Below, piece by piece: positions 14,045 to 20,851 of a DNA stretch of 20,851 nt. The stretch is from positions 58,588 to 79,438 of the forward strand of contig DCFQ01000066.1 in NCBI GenBank assembly GCA_002319915.1, given 5' to 3'. The position numbers and the translations under genes are program-made. Position 1 is the first letter of the stretch; every line of letters starts with the position of its first letter. The DNA comes from Bacteroidales bacterium UBA1800 (GTDB taxonomy: Bacteria > Bacteroidota > Bacteroidia > Bacteroidales > VadinHA17). The notes beneath the pieces were generated by a model. The model was not told where the DNA came from. It worked only from the letters and a program-made list of their open reading frames with translations, and did no database searches.

Positions 14045-14722
14045 ATGAAAAGGAGAACTCTTCTGGAGATTTGGTTTGTTCCCTTAATACTGGTGCTTCT
14101 CCCAATGCTGAATCTGAATTCACAGGAAAACCCGGCAAATAAGGGGCTCGACAACAGGGTCAGGAAATTCCTTGATGACCGTTCGGGAAAATGGCACGAC
14201 CTGAATGTGCCGCGGTCTGATGGCCAGCTTCTCTATGATCTGATCCTGAAAAATGACTATAAAAGAGCTCTCGAGATAGGAACTTCAACCGGTCATTCGG
14301 GGATATGGATGGCCTGGGCACTCAGCAAAACCGGCGGAAAGCTGATCACGATCGAGATCGATGAGGAAAGATACAATGCTGCCCTGAAGAATTTCAGGGA
14401 TGCCGGTGTTTCGGATTATATCGATGCACGGCTGGGGGACGCACATAAGATCGTAAAAGAGCTGCCGGGACCTTTCGATTTTGTATTCAGCGATGCCGAC
14501 AAGGAATGGTACAAGAACTATTTTGTTGACCTTGATCCCAAACTAAGGGTCGGAGGATGCTTCACCGCCCATAATATTGCTGAACGGTCAGCCGGGACGT
14601 ACGGATCATGCAACGGACAGGCAATTTTCTTTGACTATATAAAAAGCCTTAAAAATTACGAAACAACCCTGAACACAAGTGGTGCGGGGCTTTCAATAAG
14701 CTATAAGAGAGCTGAAAAGTAA
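14045..14722 (+). CDS. O-methyltransferase (class I, metal-dependent type) with export-like N-terminus
   Basis: The protein has 225 residues. Residues 1-27 look like a signal peptide (MKRR, then an FVPLILVLLPML core, ending NLNSQ). The rest is a class I SAM-dependent methyltransferase similar to the catechol/caffeoyl-CoA O-methyltransferase group: motif I ALEIGTSTGHSG (75-86), LITIEID (100-106), RLGDAHK (129-135), FVFSDADKEWYKNYF (146-160) and a final SAM-fold strand. Asp150 in SDADK would be a metal ligand. The usual second pair Asp-Asn is His176-Asn177 here. The substrate is unknown. If it is exported it would lack SAM, so either the segment is a retained anchor or the enzyme has an unusual role. 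It precedes a permease gene by 12 bases, on the same strand. Confidence 0.78.
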   Translation: MKRRTLLEIWFVPLILVLLPMLNLNSQENPANKGLDNRVRKFLDDRSGKWHDLNVPRSDGQLLYDLILKNDYKRALEIGTSTGHSGIWMAWALSKTGGKLITIEIDEERYNAALKNFRDAGVSDYIDARLGDAHKIVKELPGPFDFVFSDADKEWYKNYFVDLDPKLRVGGCFTAHNIAERSAGTYGSCNGQAIFFDYIKSLKNYETTLNTSGAGLSISYKRAEK

Positions 14723-14734
14723 CCTGACCTGACT

Positions 14735-16078
14735 ATGCCTGAAAGCAGGCTCGAAAGAAAACTGGGACTCTTTCCTGCGACCAGCATTGTTGTCTCGAAC
14801 ATGATCGGGGCAGGGATTTTCACTACCTCCGGCCTGATCATGAGCGGCCTCAATAATCCGGCTATAATGCTTGCCCTGTGGGTGGCCGGGGGCGTTATAG
14901 CATTCTGCGGTGCCCTCTCCTATGGTGAGCTTGGTGCTGCGTTGCCGGGCGCCGGTGGTGAATACTATTTCCTGTCAAGGCTCTGCAGCCCCGCACTGGG
15001 CTTCCTGAGCGGATGGGTGTCATTCGTGGCCGGATTCTCCGCACCGATCGCCGCCTCTGCACTCGGCTTCAGCGAGTATTTCTCAAGAGCCGTTCCAGGG
15101 ATCCAGTCCCTGGCATCCGGCAGCCTCATCTCTCCCGGAACAGTCAAAAAGCTTCTTGCGATCCTTGTTATCATATTGTTCACGGCTATTCATTACAGGG
15201 GAATCAGGTACGGTTCGAGGATTCAGAATGCGCTTACACTCCTCAAGGTATTTCTTATTGTTATTTTAATAACAGCAGGCTTGCTCTCCCGGGGCGGCAG
15301 CTTCGGGCACCTCGGGGGCGGAGGGGATCTTCCCGGCGGCCTTCAGGGATTCAAAACGATCGGGTTGTCGCTGATGTGGATAATGTTCGCCTACAGCGGC
15401 TGGAACGCTTCAACTTATATAGGTGCCGAGATCAGGAATCCCCGGAAAACCCTTCCCGCATCCCTGCTGTACGGGACCGCAATAGTGACACTCCTTTACC
15501 TGGGATTGAACATCCTCTACCTGTATGCCGTGAGCCCTGAGAAGATGAAAGGAGTCATTTCGATCGGGGGCCTCGCCATGGGCAACCTGTTCGGAAAACC
15601 AGGGGAGGTGATCTTTTCTTCGCTTATCGGGTTTGCATTATTCTCCTCGCTGAGCGCATATATAATCATCGGACCGAGGGTCTATTATTCGATGTCGGAG
15701 GATGGCCTCTTCTTCAGGTTTGCCAGGAGGATCCATCCCAGGTTCGGCGTGCCTTCCAATTCGATCCTGCTGCAGGGAATGATAGCAATCACCATGGTTC
15801 TTTCCGGAACCTTCGAACAGGTCCTCACATACATGGGCTTTGCGCTCGGGATATTCCCCATCCTGACCATTATTAGTGCCTGGAAGCTGAAAAAGCGGGA
15901 AGATACGGCTTCGGGTACCAGGAATTTCTTCCTGGCAAGAGTGGTTTATATAGTTGCCGGAACCCTGATACTCATTCTTTCATTCCTTGAAAGGCCCCGT
16001 GAATCCTCGATCGCGCTGCTGACAGCCCTCTCAGGATTCCCCGTGTACCTGTTATTCAGGAACCGGAAAGGCAAATGA
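14735..16078 (+). CDS. APC-superfamily amino acid permease
   Basis: This 447-residue protein is hydrophobic throughout, with about 12 membrane helices. The first contains VVSNMIGAGIFTTSG (the unwound helix 1 that binds the substrate backbone), and helix 6 carries FAYSGWNASTYIGAEIRNP, both typical of the APC (amino acid-polyamine-organocation) superfamily, LAT/basic-amino-acid branch. It would import or exchange an amino acid or amine across the inner membrane. The start is ATG at 14735, 12 bases after the methyltransferase stop, so the pair is probably one transcript. Which amino acid it carries cannot be seen. The stop is TGA at 16076-16078 and the next gene converges 112 bases downstream. 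Confidence 0.88.
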   Translation: MPESRLERKLGLFPATSIVVSNMIGAGIFTTSGLIMSGLNNPAIMLALWVAGGVIAFCGALSYGELGAALPGAGGEYYFLSRLCSPALGFLSGWVSFVAGFSAPIAASALGFSEYFSRAVPGIQSLASGSLISPGTVKKLLAILVIILFTAIHYRGIRYGSRIQNALTLLKVFLIVILITAGLLSRGGSFGHLGGGGDLPGGLQGFKTIGLSLMWIMFAYSGWNASTYIGAEIRNPRKTLPASLLYGTAIVTLLYLGLNILYLYAVSPEKMKGVISIGGLAMGNLFGKPGEVIFSSLIGFALFSSLSAYIIIGPRVYYSMSEDGLFFRFARRIHPRFGVPSNSILLQGMIAITMVLSGTFEQVLTYMGFALGIFPILTIISAWKLKKREDTASGTRNFFLARVVYIVAGTLILILSFLERPRESSIALLTALSGFPVYLLFRNRKGK

Positions 16079-16190
16079 CCCTTTTAACCGAGATCCAGCT
16101 ATCTCTTCTTCCCTGCCTTTGACACCGGGCTCCGCGTATGCGAGGAATTATTGTGAAAAACCGGCTGTGAGGAATGAATAATAAACCAAT

Positions 16191-16922
16191 TCAGGTCCGT
16201 GCGACTCCCAGGAGATCACGGATGACGACTGATGCACACATGATCCCGAAGGCAGCAGGCATGTACGAGATGGTTCCCACAACAGATGCCTTGTTCTGTT
16301 CATTCTCTGCTGGAACGACCCTCGATTTGTCAATGGTCTCAGGTGAATAAACAGCGGTGACACCCTCGCGAATGCCGAGCCGGTGAAGCCTTTTCCTGAG
16401 TATCCGGGCCAGTGAACAGTCGGTAGTCCCGGAAATGTCGCAAACCGATATTTTTGATGGATCTATCCTTCCTCCCGAACCCATCGAGCTAACAATCCTG
16501 TAATTCCTCCTTACAGAATGAGCTATCAGGAATACTTTAGGGGTAAGCGTATCTATGGCATCCACAACATAATCGAACTGTTCGGAAAGGATCTCCTCTA
16601 TCCTCTGGTGCCTGATGAACTCGCGAACCACTGTCAGATCGAGGTCCTGGTTGATATCCCTGAGCCTCGCACCCACAAGGTCGGCCTTGAAGGATCCTTC
16701 GGTGCTTTTCAGGGCAGGAAGCTGCCGGTTCCTGTTAGTTCCATGAACTACATCCCCGTCGATAATGGTCATCTTACCCATGCCTGCCCTGCAGATCATT
16801 TCCGCAGCCCAGGCGCCGACTCCCCCAAGGCCCACTACGAGAACATTCGATGATTTAAGCTTTTCCAGGCCTTCATCGCCGGTCAACAGCCTTGTTCTCG
16901 AGAGCCAGTCTTCAGATGACAT
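16191..16922 (-). CDS. tcdA: tRNA threonylcarbamoyladenosine dehydratase (TcdA/CsdL-like E1 enzyme)
   Basis: I start it at ATG 16922 (243 residues); a TTG at 16931 is three codons upstream and less likely. The protein is an E1-like ThiF/MoeB-fold enzyme: the nucleotide loop GLGGVG at 31-36, IIDGD at 53-57, the arginine finger region NRNRQLPA at 63-70, and VVDAIDTLTPK at about 122-132. There is no paired CxxC zinc site, and motifs such as GSGGRIDPSKI and DCSLARILRKRL match TcdA. TcdA uses ATP to cyclise t6A to ct6A at position 37 of tRNAs that read ANN codons. It lies 89 bases downstream of the TatD-like gene, with which it is often clustered in Bacteroidota. Its own terminator is not obvious. 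Confidence 0.88.
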   Translation of the reverse strand: MSSEDWLSRTRLLTGDEGLEKLKSSNVLVVGLGGVGAWAAEMICRAGMGKMTIIDGDVVHGTNRNRQLPALKSTEGSFKADLVGARLRDINQDLDLTVVREFIRHQRIEEILSEQFDYVVDAIDTLTPKVFLIAHSVRRNYRIVSSMGSGGRIDPSKISVCDISGTTDCSLARILRKRLHRLGIREGVTAVYSPETIDKSRVVPAENEQNKASVVGTISYMPAAFGIMCASVVIRDLLGVART

Positions 16923-16937
16923 TTTGAACAATTAATT

Positions 16938-17001
16938 TGTGTTACACAGAGGAATGCATAAGATGGCACATAGAGCACAGAGACCTCCTGTACTCCTATG
17001 T
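16938..17001. repeat. CACAGAG-type intergenic repeat, degenerate
   Basis: The gap between the TatD-like and tcdA genes contains ACACAGAGGA near 16944-16953, GCACATAGAGCACAGAGA near 16967-16984 and a partly complementary TCCTATGTGA near 16994-17003. The words are the same type as in the element at 4144-4223, but pairing is imperfect, so I describe it only as a likely relative. Confidence 0.45.
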
Positions 17002-17011
17002 GAAATAAAAA

Positions 17012-17695
17012 TTACTCCTCATTTACAAAAAATCTCATGTAGTTATCAAATATGATCTTCTTCAGCTCATCAACTGACATTGTCAGATCCCTCGCCACCT
17101 TCCCGTAGATATTCCTGATATCGACTCCTGCACCGTCGGTCTCGAGAAAGATCCTGTCCGATGGAAGGGCTTTAACGAGCGCGGTTGATTCAGGCCTTAT
17201 TATGAAGTCGAACCAGAACGAAAGGTACATGCCGGCCGATATCAGCTGCAGGCCAAGCTCTTTCTTCCCCCTGAACCCGTGAACCAGCCACGGCTTGCCG
17301 GGCCTGTACCTCCTGCGGGCCGAAAGGAGCTCCTCCCACCATCTCACACAATGTATCACAAGAGGCTTCCCGGCCTCTTCGGAGATCTTCACCTGTTCCC
17401 CGAATACCGATCTCTGGAGTTCTGCCGATGGTCCCCTAAGCCTGTCGAATCCTGCCTCTCCCAATGCGATCAGGCACTGGTCAGCAGCTATTCGGTGTAT
17501 GTATTCCAGCTGCTCTGCCTTGTTTGCCTCATCGAGGTGCCAGGGGTGAATTCCAGCGGTATATGCCACGCCGTCGGCCGGAACAGGGACCCTGTTCTCA
17601 TGGGCCATGAGGTTCTCAACGGAGAAGATCCCGGCTGAAGGCACAGATCCATGTGTATGCGCATCAATGAAATCATACGGTGCAGGCCGACTCAT
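17012..17695 (-). CDS. TatD-family metal-dependent hydrolase
   Basis: This 227-residue protein has the TatD set of metal ligands: DAHTHG (11-16, His13 and His15), GEAGFDR (79-85, Glu80), VIHCV (113-117, His115), LVHGFRG (137-143, His139) and LETDGAG (184-190, Asp187). TatD enzymes are 3'-5' exonucleases or deoxyribonucleases linked to DNA repair. The protein is shorter than the usual ~260 residues, with a compact N-terminus. The ATG at 17695 overlaps the gltX stop (ATGA, 4 bases), so it is translated right after gltX and probably coupled to it. tcdA follows. The family call is firm; E. coli TatD itself is not necessarily the ortholog. Confidence 0.87.
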   Translation of the reverse strand: MSRPAPYDFIDAHTHGSVPSAGIFSVENLMAHENRVPVPADGVAYTAGIHPWHLDEANKAEQLEYIHRIAADQCLIALGEAGFDRLRGPSAELQRSVFGEQVKISEEAGKPLVIHCVRWWEELLSARRRYRPGKPWLVHGFRGKKELGLQLISAGMYLSFWFDFIIRPESTALVKALPSDRIFLETDGAGVDIRNIYGKVARDLTMSVDELKKIIFDNYMRFFVNEE

Positions 17696-19206
17696 CTGGG
17701 GTTCTCCAAGAATGTTATTCCCCTGCTGATGCGGTTAAGGGATTCCTCCTTGCCGATCCAGCTGATTATATCAAACATATGGGGACCGCGAAGTGAACCC
17801 ACAATCACAAGCCGCAGCGGGTTCATGATCTCACCCATATTATATCCCTTGCTTTCAATCCATTCACGAGTTATTAATTCAAGGGCTGCCGGGGTCAATT
17901 CCGCGGCACCGCCCAGGATTGATTTGAACTCTTCAAGCTTTCCGGCCGTATCGGCCTTCCATTTTTTTCTTACAGCCTCCTGGTCGAAGGTTTCCGGTGC
18001 CCTGAAGAAAAAGTCGGCCTGATCCCACATCTCCCTGACAAAGCTCGTCCTTTCCTTGATGAGACCCACAAGCATCTCAAGCCTCACGATATCCATGTGG
18101 AAGCCCTTTGCCCTGAGAATTTCCCTGAATTCGAAGGCAAGCTGCTGGTCGGTCCGTTTCTGGAGGTACTGGTGGTTGAACCACTTCGCTTTTTCAGGAT
18201 CAAAGCGGGCTCCTGACTTCCCGACACGGTCGAGCGAAAATGCATTCACCAGCTCATCTATGGAAAAGATCTCCTGTTCCGTTCCCGGGTTCCATCCGAG
18301 AAGGGCAATCATGTTAATAAATGCCTCCGGATAGTAGCCGTCTTCCCTGTAACCCTTTGCAGTCTCGCCGTACGGCCAGTAAAGGGGAAAGACGGGGAAT
18401 CCCATCCTGTCTCCGTCGCGCTTGCTCAGCTTTCCCTTCCCGTCAGGCTTCAGAAGGAGCGGTAAATGGGCAAATTGCGGAGCTTCCCAACCGAATGCCC
18501 GGTAAAGCAGGACATGGAGCGGAAGGGACGGAAGCCATTCCTCACCCCTTATTACATGGCTGATCTCCATGAGGTGGTCATCCACAAGGTGTGCAAGATG
18601 GTATGTGGGCATGCCGTCGGATTTGAAAAGCACCTTGTCGTCGAGGGTATCCGAATTCACGACAATATGCCCCCGTATGAGGTCATCGCAATGGATCTCC
18701 TCATCCTCCGGCATCCTGAACCTTATAACATAGTGCTCGCCCCGGTCGAGCATGGCATTCCATTCGACATCGCTCATGGAAAGGGAGTTCCTGAGTTTTT
18801 TTCTTACGGCAGCGTTGTAAAGGAAGGTCTTTCCCTCCTTCTCCGCTTCAAGCCTTAGGGCATCGAGCTCCTCAGGGGTATCGAAGGCATAATATGCAAA
18901 TCCCCTGTCAAACAGCTGGTCGGCGTACTGCTCGTAAATTTCCTTCCTGTCGCTCTGCCGGTAGGGAGCAAATTTTCCACCCTCGGCAATGCCTTCATCG
19001 ACGACTATGCCGCACCACCTGAGTGATTCCATAATGTACTCCTCGGCCCCTTCGACGAACCTCGTGCGGTCGGTATCCTCGATCCTGAGGATAAAGATCC
19101 CGTTGTTCTTCCTGGCGAACAAATAATTGTAAAGTGCGGTCCTTACACCGCCGATGTGAAGCGGGCCCGTTGGGCTCGGCGCAAAACGAACTCTGACCTG
19201 TGACAT
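17692..19206 (-). CDS. gltX: Glutamyl-tRNA synthetase
   Basis: I start it at ATG 19206 (504 residues: MSQVRVRFAPSPTG); a TTG four codons upstream is unlikely. It is a class I synthetase: the HIGH motif is HIGG at residues 17-20, with FAPSPTG before it and ILRIEDTDRTR after it, and the KMSKS loop is KLSKRDGDR at about 259-267. The C-terminal half is helical, as in bacterial discriminating and non-discriminating GluRS; it attaches glutamate to tRNA-Glu (and tRNA-Gln in organisms that use the transamidation route, not determinable here). It is the first gene of a minus-strand set with the TatD-like gene and probably tcdA. tdh diverges 153 bases away. Confidence 0.95.
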   Translation of the reverse strand: MSQVRVRFAPSPTGPLHIGGVRTALYNYLFARKNNGIFILRIEDTDRTRFVEGAEEYIMESLRWCGIVVDEGIAEGGKFAPYRQSDRKEIYEQYADQLFDRGFAYYAFDTPEELDALRLEAEKEGKTFLYNAAVRKKLRNSLSMSDVEWNAMLDRGEHYVIRFRMPEDEEIHCDDLIRGHIVVNSDTLDDKVLFKSDGMPTYHLAHLVDDHLMEISHVIRGEEWLPSLPLHVLLYRAFGWEAPQFAHLPLLLKPDGKGKLSKRDGDRMGFPVFPLYWPYGETAKGYREDGYYPEAFINMIALLGWNPGTEQEIFSIDELVNAFSLDRVGKSGARFDPEKAKWFNHQYLQKRTDQQLAFEFREILRAKGFHMDIVRLEMLVGLIKERTSFVREMWDQADFFFRAPETFDQEAVRKKWKADTAGKLEEFKSILGGAAELTPAALELITREWIESKGYNMGEIMNPLRLVIVGSLRGPHMFDIISWIGKEESLNRISRGITFLENPR

Positions 19207-19331
19207 GATACCCGTCAAAATATTGAATTGTAAAGATAGATAAACCAGTAATATAACGGCAACTGCCCGCCGATGTTTGATCCGCAGGGAAAACTAGGGA
19301 CACCGGAGATGCTCCGTGAGCCGGATTTTGT

Positions 19332-19339
19332 TAATTTTG
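19332..19339 (+). promoter_or_regulatory. Bacteroidota-type -7 box for tdh
   Basis: TAATTTTG fits TAnnTTTG exactly and lies 20 bases before the ATG of tdh, giving a short leader. No matching -33 TTTG is found. A small CGGAG-ATG-CTCCG-type hairpin (19304-19316) lies just upstream. Confidence 0.4.
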
Positions 19340-19359
19340 AGCACTAATTCCTTGCGAAA

Positions 19360-20394
19360 ATGAAGACGATGAAAGCACTGGTAAAAGCAAAGCCGGAGAA
19401 GGGTCTCTGGATGCAGGATATGCCGGTTCCCGAGCCTGGTCTCAACGATGTCATAATAAAGGTCAAAAAATCCGCTATTTGCGGAACCGACCTCCATATT
19501 TACGAATGGGATCCCTGGGCGCAAAAAACAATCAAAACCCCCATGATTATTGGCCACGAATACATGGGATACATAGAGAAGACCGGTGCAGGAGTGTCGA
19601 TATTCAAGCCAGGCGACCGGGTCACCGGCGAGGGCCACCTTGCATGCGGGCATTGCCGTAACTGCCGCAGGGGGAAGGAGCACGTCTGCGAGAACACCAT
19701 CGGCATCGGGGTGAATATCGACGGATCGTTTGCCGAATACGTAAGGATCCCTTCTTCGAATGTGGTCCCGCTCGATCCCAGGATCCCGGATGAATGGGCC
19801 GCAATTATGGACCCATTCGGGAATGCGACCCATACCGCCCTTTCATTTCCGCTTCTGGGCGAGGATGTCCTGATAACGGGCGCCGGCCTCATCGGCAGCA
19901 TGGCTGTCGCAATTGCCAGGTTCGCAGGCGCAAGGTTCATTGTCGCAAGCGACCTCAGTGACTACCGCCTCGAGATTGCAAAAAAGATGGGGGCTACCAT
20001 CACCCTTAATCCATCGAAAGGGGAAAAGATCCGGGATGCGGTAAACAAACTGGGAATGAGGGGATTCGACATCGGATTAGAAATGTCAGGGTCTCCAAAA
20101 GCATTCACCGAGATGCTCGATAACATGTACAACGGATCAAGCATAGCCCTGCTCGGGCTTCTTCCTTCAAACTTCGAAGTCCCTTGGAGTGAGATCATCT
20201 TCAAGGCGATAACGTTAAAGGGGATCTACGGGAGGGAGATGTGGGAAACCTGGTACAAGATGGAACAGATGATAATCGGCGGGATTGACCTTGAACCGGT
20301 CATCACACACCGCTACCATATCGATGATTTCCAGAAAGGATTTGATGCCATGGAAAGCGGCAATTGCGGAAAAGTGATTCTTAACTGGGATTAA
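19360..20394 (+). CDS. tdh: L-threonine 3-dehydrogenase, zinc- and NAD-dependent
   Basis: This 344-residue medium-chain dehydrogenase oxidises L-threonine to 2-amino-3-ketobutyrate using NAD+. Catalytic zinc ligands Cys41, His66 and Glu67 are present (ICGTDLHIYEWD, IGHEYMG), and the structural zinc ligands are Cys96, Cys99, Cys102 and Cys110; all sit three residues later than in E. coli Tdh. MDPFGNATHTA and the nucleotide motif GAGLIGSMA also match Tdh. The next step needs 2-amino-3-ketobutyrate CoA ligase (kbl), which often adjoins tdh but is not in this window. The start is ATG 19360; a second ATG three codons on is possible. The stop is TAA, followed at once by the repeats flanking the next gene. 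Confidence 0.93.
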   Translation: MKTMKALVKAKPEKGLWMQDMPVPEPGLNDVIIKVKKSAICGTDLHIYEWDPWAQKTIKTPMIIGHEYMGYIEKTGAGVSIFKPGDRVTGEGHLACGHCRNCRRGKEHVCENTIGIGVNIDGSFAEYVRIPSSNVVPLDPRIPDEWAAIMDPFGNATHTALSFPLLGEDVLITGAGLIGSMAVAIARFAGARFIVASDLSDYRLEIAKKMGATITLNPSKGEKIRDAVNKLGMRGFDIGLEMSGSPKAFTEMLDNMYNGSSIALLGLLPSNFEVPWSEIIFKAITLKGIYGREMWETWYKMEQMIIGGIDLEPVITHRYHIDDFQKGFDAMESGNCGKVILNWD

Positions 20395-20397
20395 GCC

Positions 20398-20851
20398 TGT
20401 AAAGTCGAAAGTCCATAAAGTCGAAAGTCAGTAATGAAGATTGAGAAATTTGAAGATATCGTGGCATGGCAAAAATCAAAAGAAATGTGTTTGGGGTTAT
20501 ATTTACACTTCAAAGATTTAAAGGACTTTGGATTTAAGGATCAGATCTGCAGGGCATCAGTATCAGTAATGAATAATATTGCCGAGGGATTTGAGCGAAA
20601 ATCTGATAGCGAGTTTAAGCATTTCTTATTCATAGCAAAAGGATCGTGCGGAGAAGTACGATCTATGCTTCATCTTGCAAAAGATCTGAAATACCTTGAA
20701 AAAGCAGACTTTGATACTCAGCACAAAATATCATCTGAAATATCTAAAATGCTTTCCGGTCTGATTAAAACACTTAAATAGTCACTCCTGCATAAACCTA
20801 TTAACCTTATAAGCTTATTAATTAATTGACTTTACAGACTTTACAGACTTT
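20398..20851. mobile_element. Possible small unit: four-helix-bundle gene between inverted short tandem repeats
   Basis: To the left, 20398-20428 carries four copies of AAAGTC-containing words (TGTAAAGTC, GAAAGTC, then both types again). To the right, 20828-20851 carries GACTTTACA, GACTTTACA and GACTTT before the window ends. The right words are the reverse complement of TGTAAAGTC, so the gene is enclosed by inverted arms. The gene inside is more AT-rich than tdh. The right arm may continue past the edge. Mobility is inferred: no target-site duplication can be checked. Confidence 0.45.
20434..20781 (+). CDS. Four-helix-bundle protein of the 23S rRNA intervening-sequence (S23) family
   Basis: This 115-residue protein matches the S23 family: FEDIVAWQKSKEM at the start (the usual F.dL.vWqka), GLKDQI-like KDQICRASVSVMNNIAEGFERKS in the middle, and EFKHFLFIAKGSCGEVRSML, all in amphipathic helices that form a four-helix bundle. 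Members were first found inside intervening sequences of 23S rRNA genes, and stand-alone copies are common and multi-copy in Bacteroidota and related bacteria; the avd protein of diversity-generating retroelements has the same fold. No reverse transcriptase or rRNA is visible here. Its job is unknown; it may bind nucleic acid. It is lower in G+C than its neighbours and lies between the inverted repeats described separately. The start ATG at 20434 follows the left repeat by 5 bases. Confidence 0.9.
   Translation: MKIEKFEDIVAWQKSKEMCLGLYLHFKDLKDFGFKDQICRASVSVMNNIAEGFERKSDSEFKHFLFIAKGSCGEVRSMLHLAKDLKYLEKADFDTQHKISSEISKMLSGLIKTLK

Noticed and set aside
16090..16105. GAGAT/ATCTC stem downstream of the permease as a terminator
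   Set aside because: Only 5 bp, low G+C and followed by mixed pyrimidines rather than a T-run.
20434..20781. Diversity-generating retroelement accessory gene (avd)
   Set aside because: The fold is shared, but there is no reverse transcriptase, template repeat or variable target gene in view, and the sequence fits the stand-alone S23 group.

Overview
The window looks like a chromosomal segment of a Bacteroidota bacterium, probably Bacteroidales-like and possibly environmental. Three things point there: a reading frame with hybrid two-component architecture (periplasmic propeller, histidine kinase, receiver and AraC domain in one chain), which is typical of that phylum; two upstream boxes matching the Bacteroidota -7 consensus TAnnTTTG; and a four-helix-bundle (S23-type) gene between short tandem repeats. 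UGA, UAA and UAG all act as ordinary stops. Most of the window is housekeeping or envelope genes. I see no complete defence, CRISPR, phage or secretion system, no rRNA or tRNA gene, and no transposase.

Left part (1-4900): a VIT1/CCC1-type metal transporter cut by the window edge, a pair of 45-base tandem hairpin repeats, a DUF1003 membrane protein on the minus strand, then a plus-strand pair of a DUF4956 membrane protein and a SdiA-regulated-type beta-propeller lipoprotein. Facing them are a Tat-exported sugar phosphate isomerase/epimerase-like TIM barrel and a small secreted lysozyme-fold protein.

Centre (5055-9324, minus strand): one large hybrid two-component sensor/regulator gene, now broken. 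When the frames are pieced together, it carries two in-frame nonsense codons and two single-base losses, both in homopolymers, so it reads as three open pieces. A 446-base gap follows, with a signal-peptide-only ORF and an inverted repeat.

Right of centre (9771-13906, minus strand): a co-directional run for the cell envelope. In transcription order it is a GT39/PMT-type glycosyltransferase, a membrane-anchored EEP-fold hydrolase, a TerB-like protein, a membrane-anchored OmpA-domain protein whose start codon sits next to a 45-base hairpin, and a membrane-anchored coiled coil. Divergent from it is a plus-strand pair of an O-methyltransferase with an export-type N-terminus and an APC amino-acid permease.

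Right end (16191-20851): minus-strand gltX, tatD-like hydrolase and tcdA, with gltX and tatD overlapping by 4 bases; divergent from gltX is tdh (threonine dehydrogenase). Last comes an AT-richer S23-type four-helix-bundle gene between inverted short tandem repeats, the best candidate here for a small mobile or recently inserted unit. Several intergenic gaps carry imperfect inverted repeats built on CACAGAG or GCAAAGAG words, probably members of genome-wide families.
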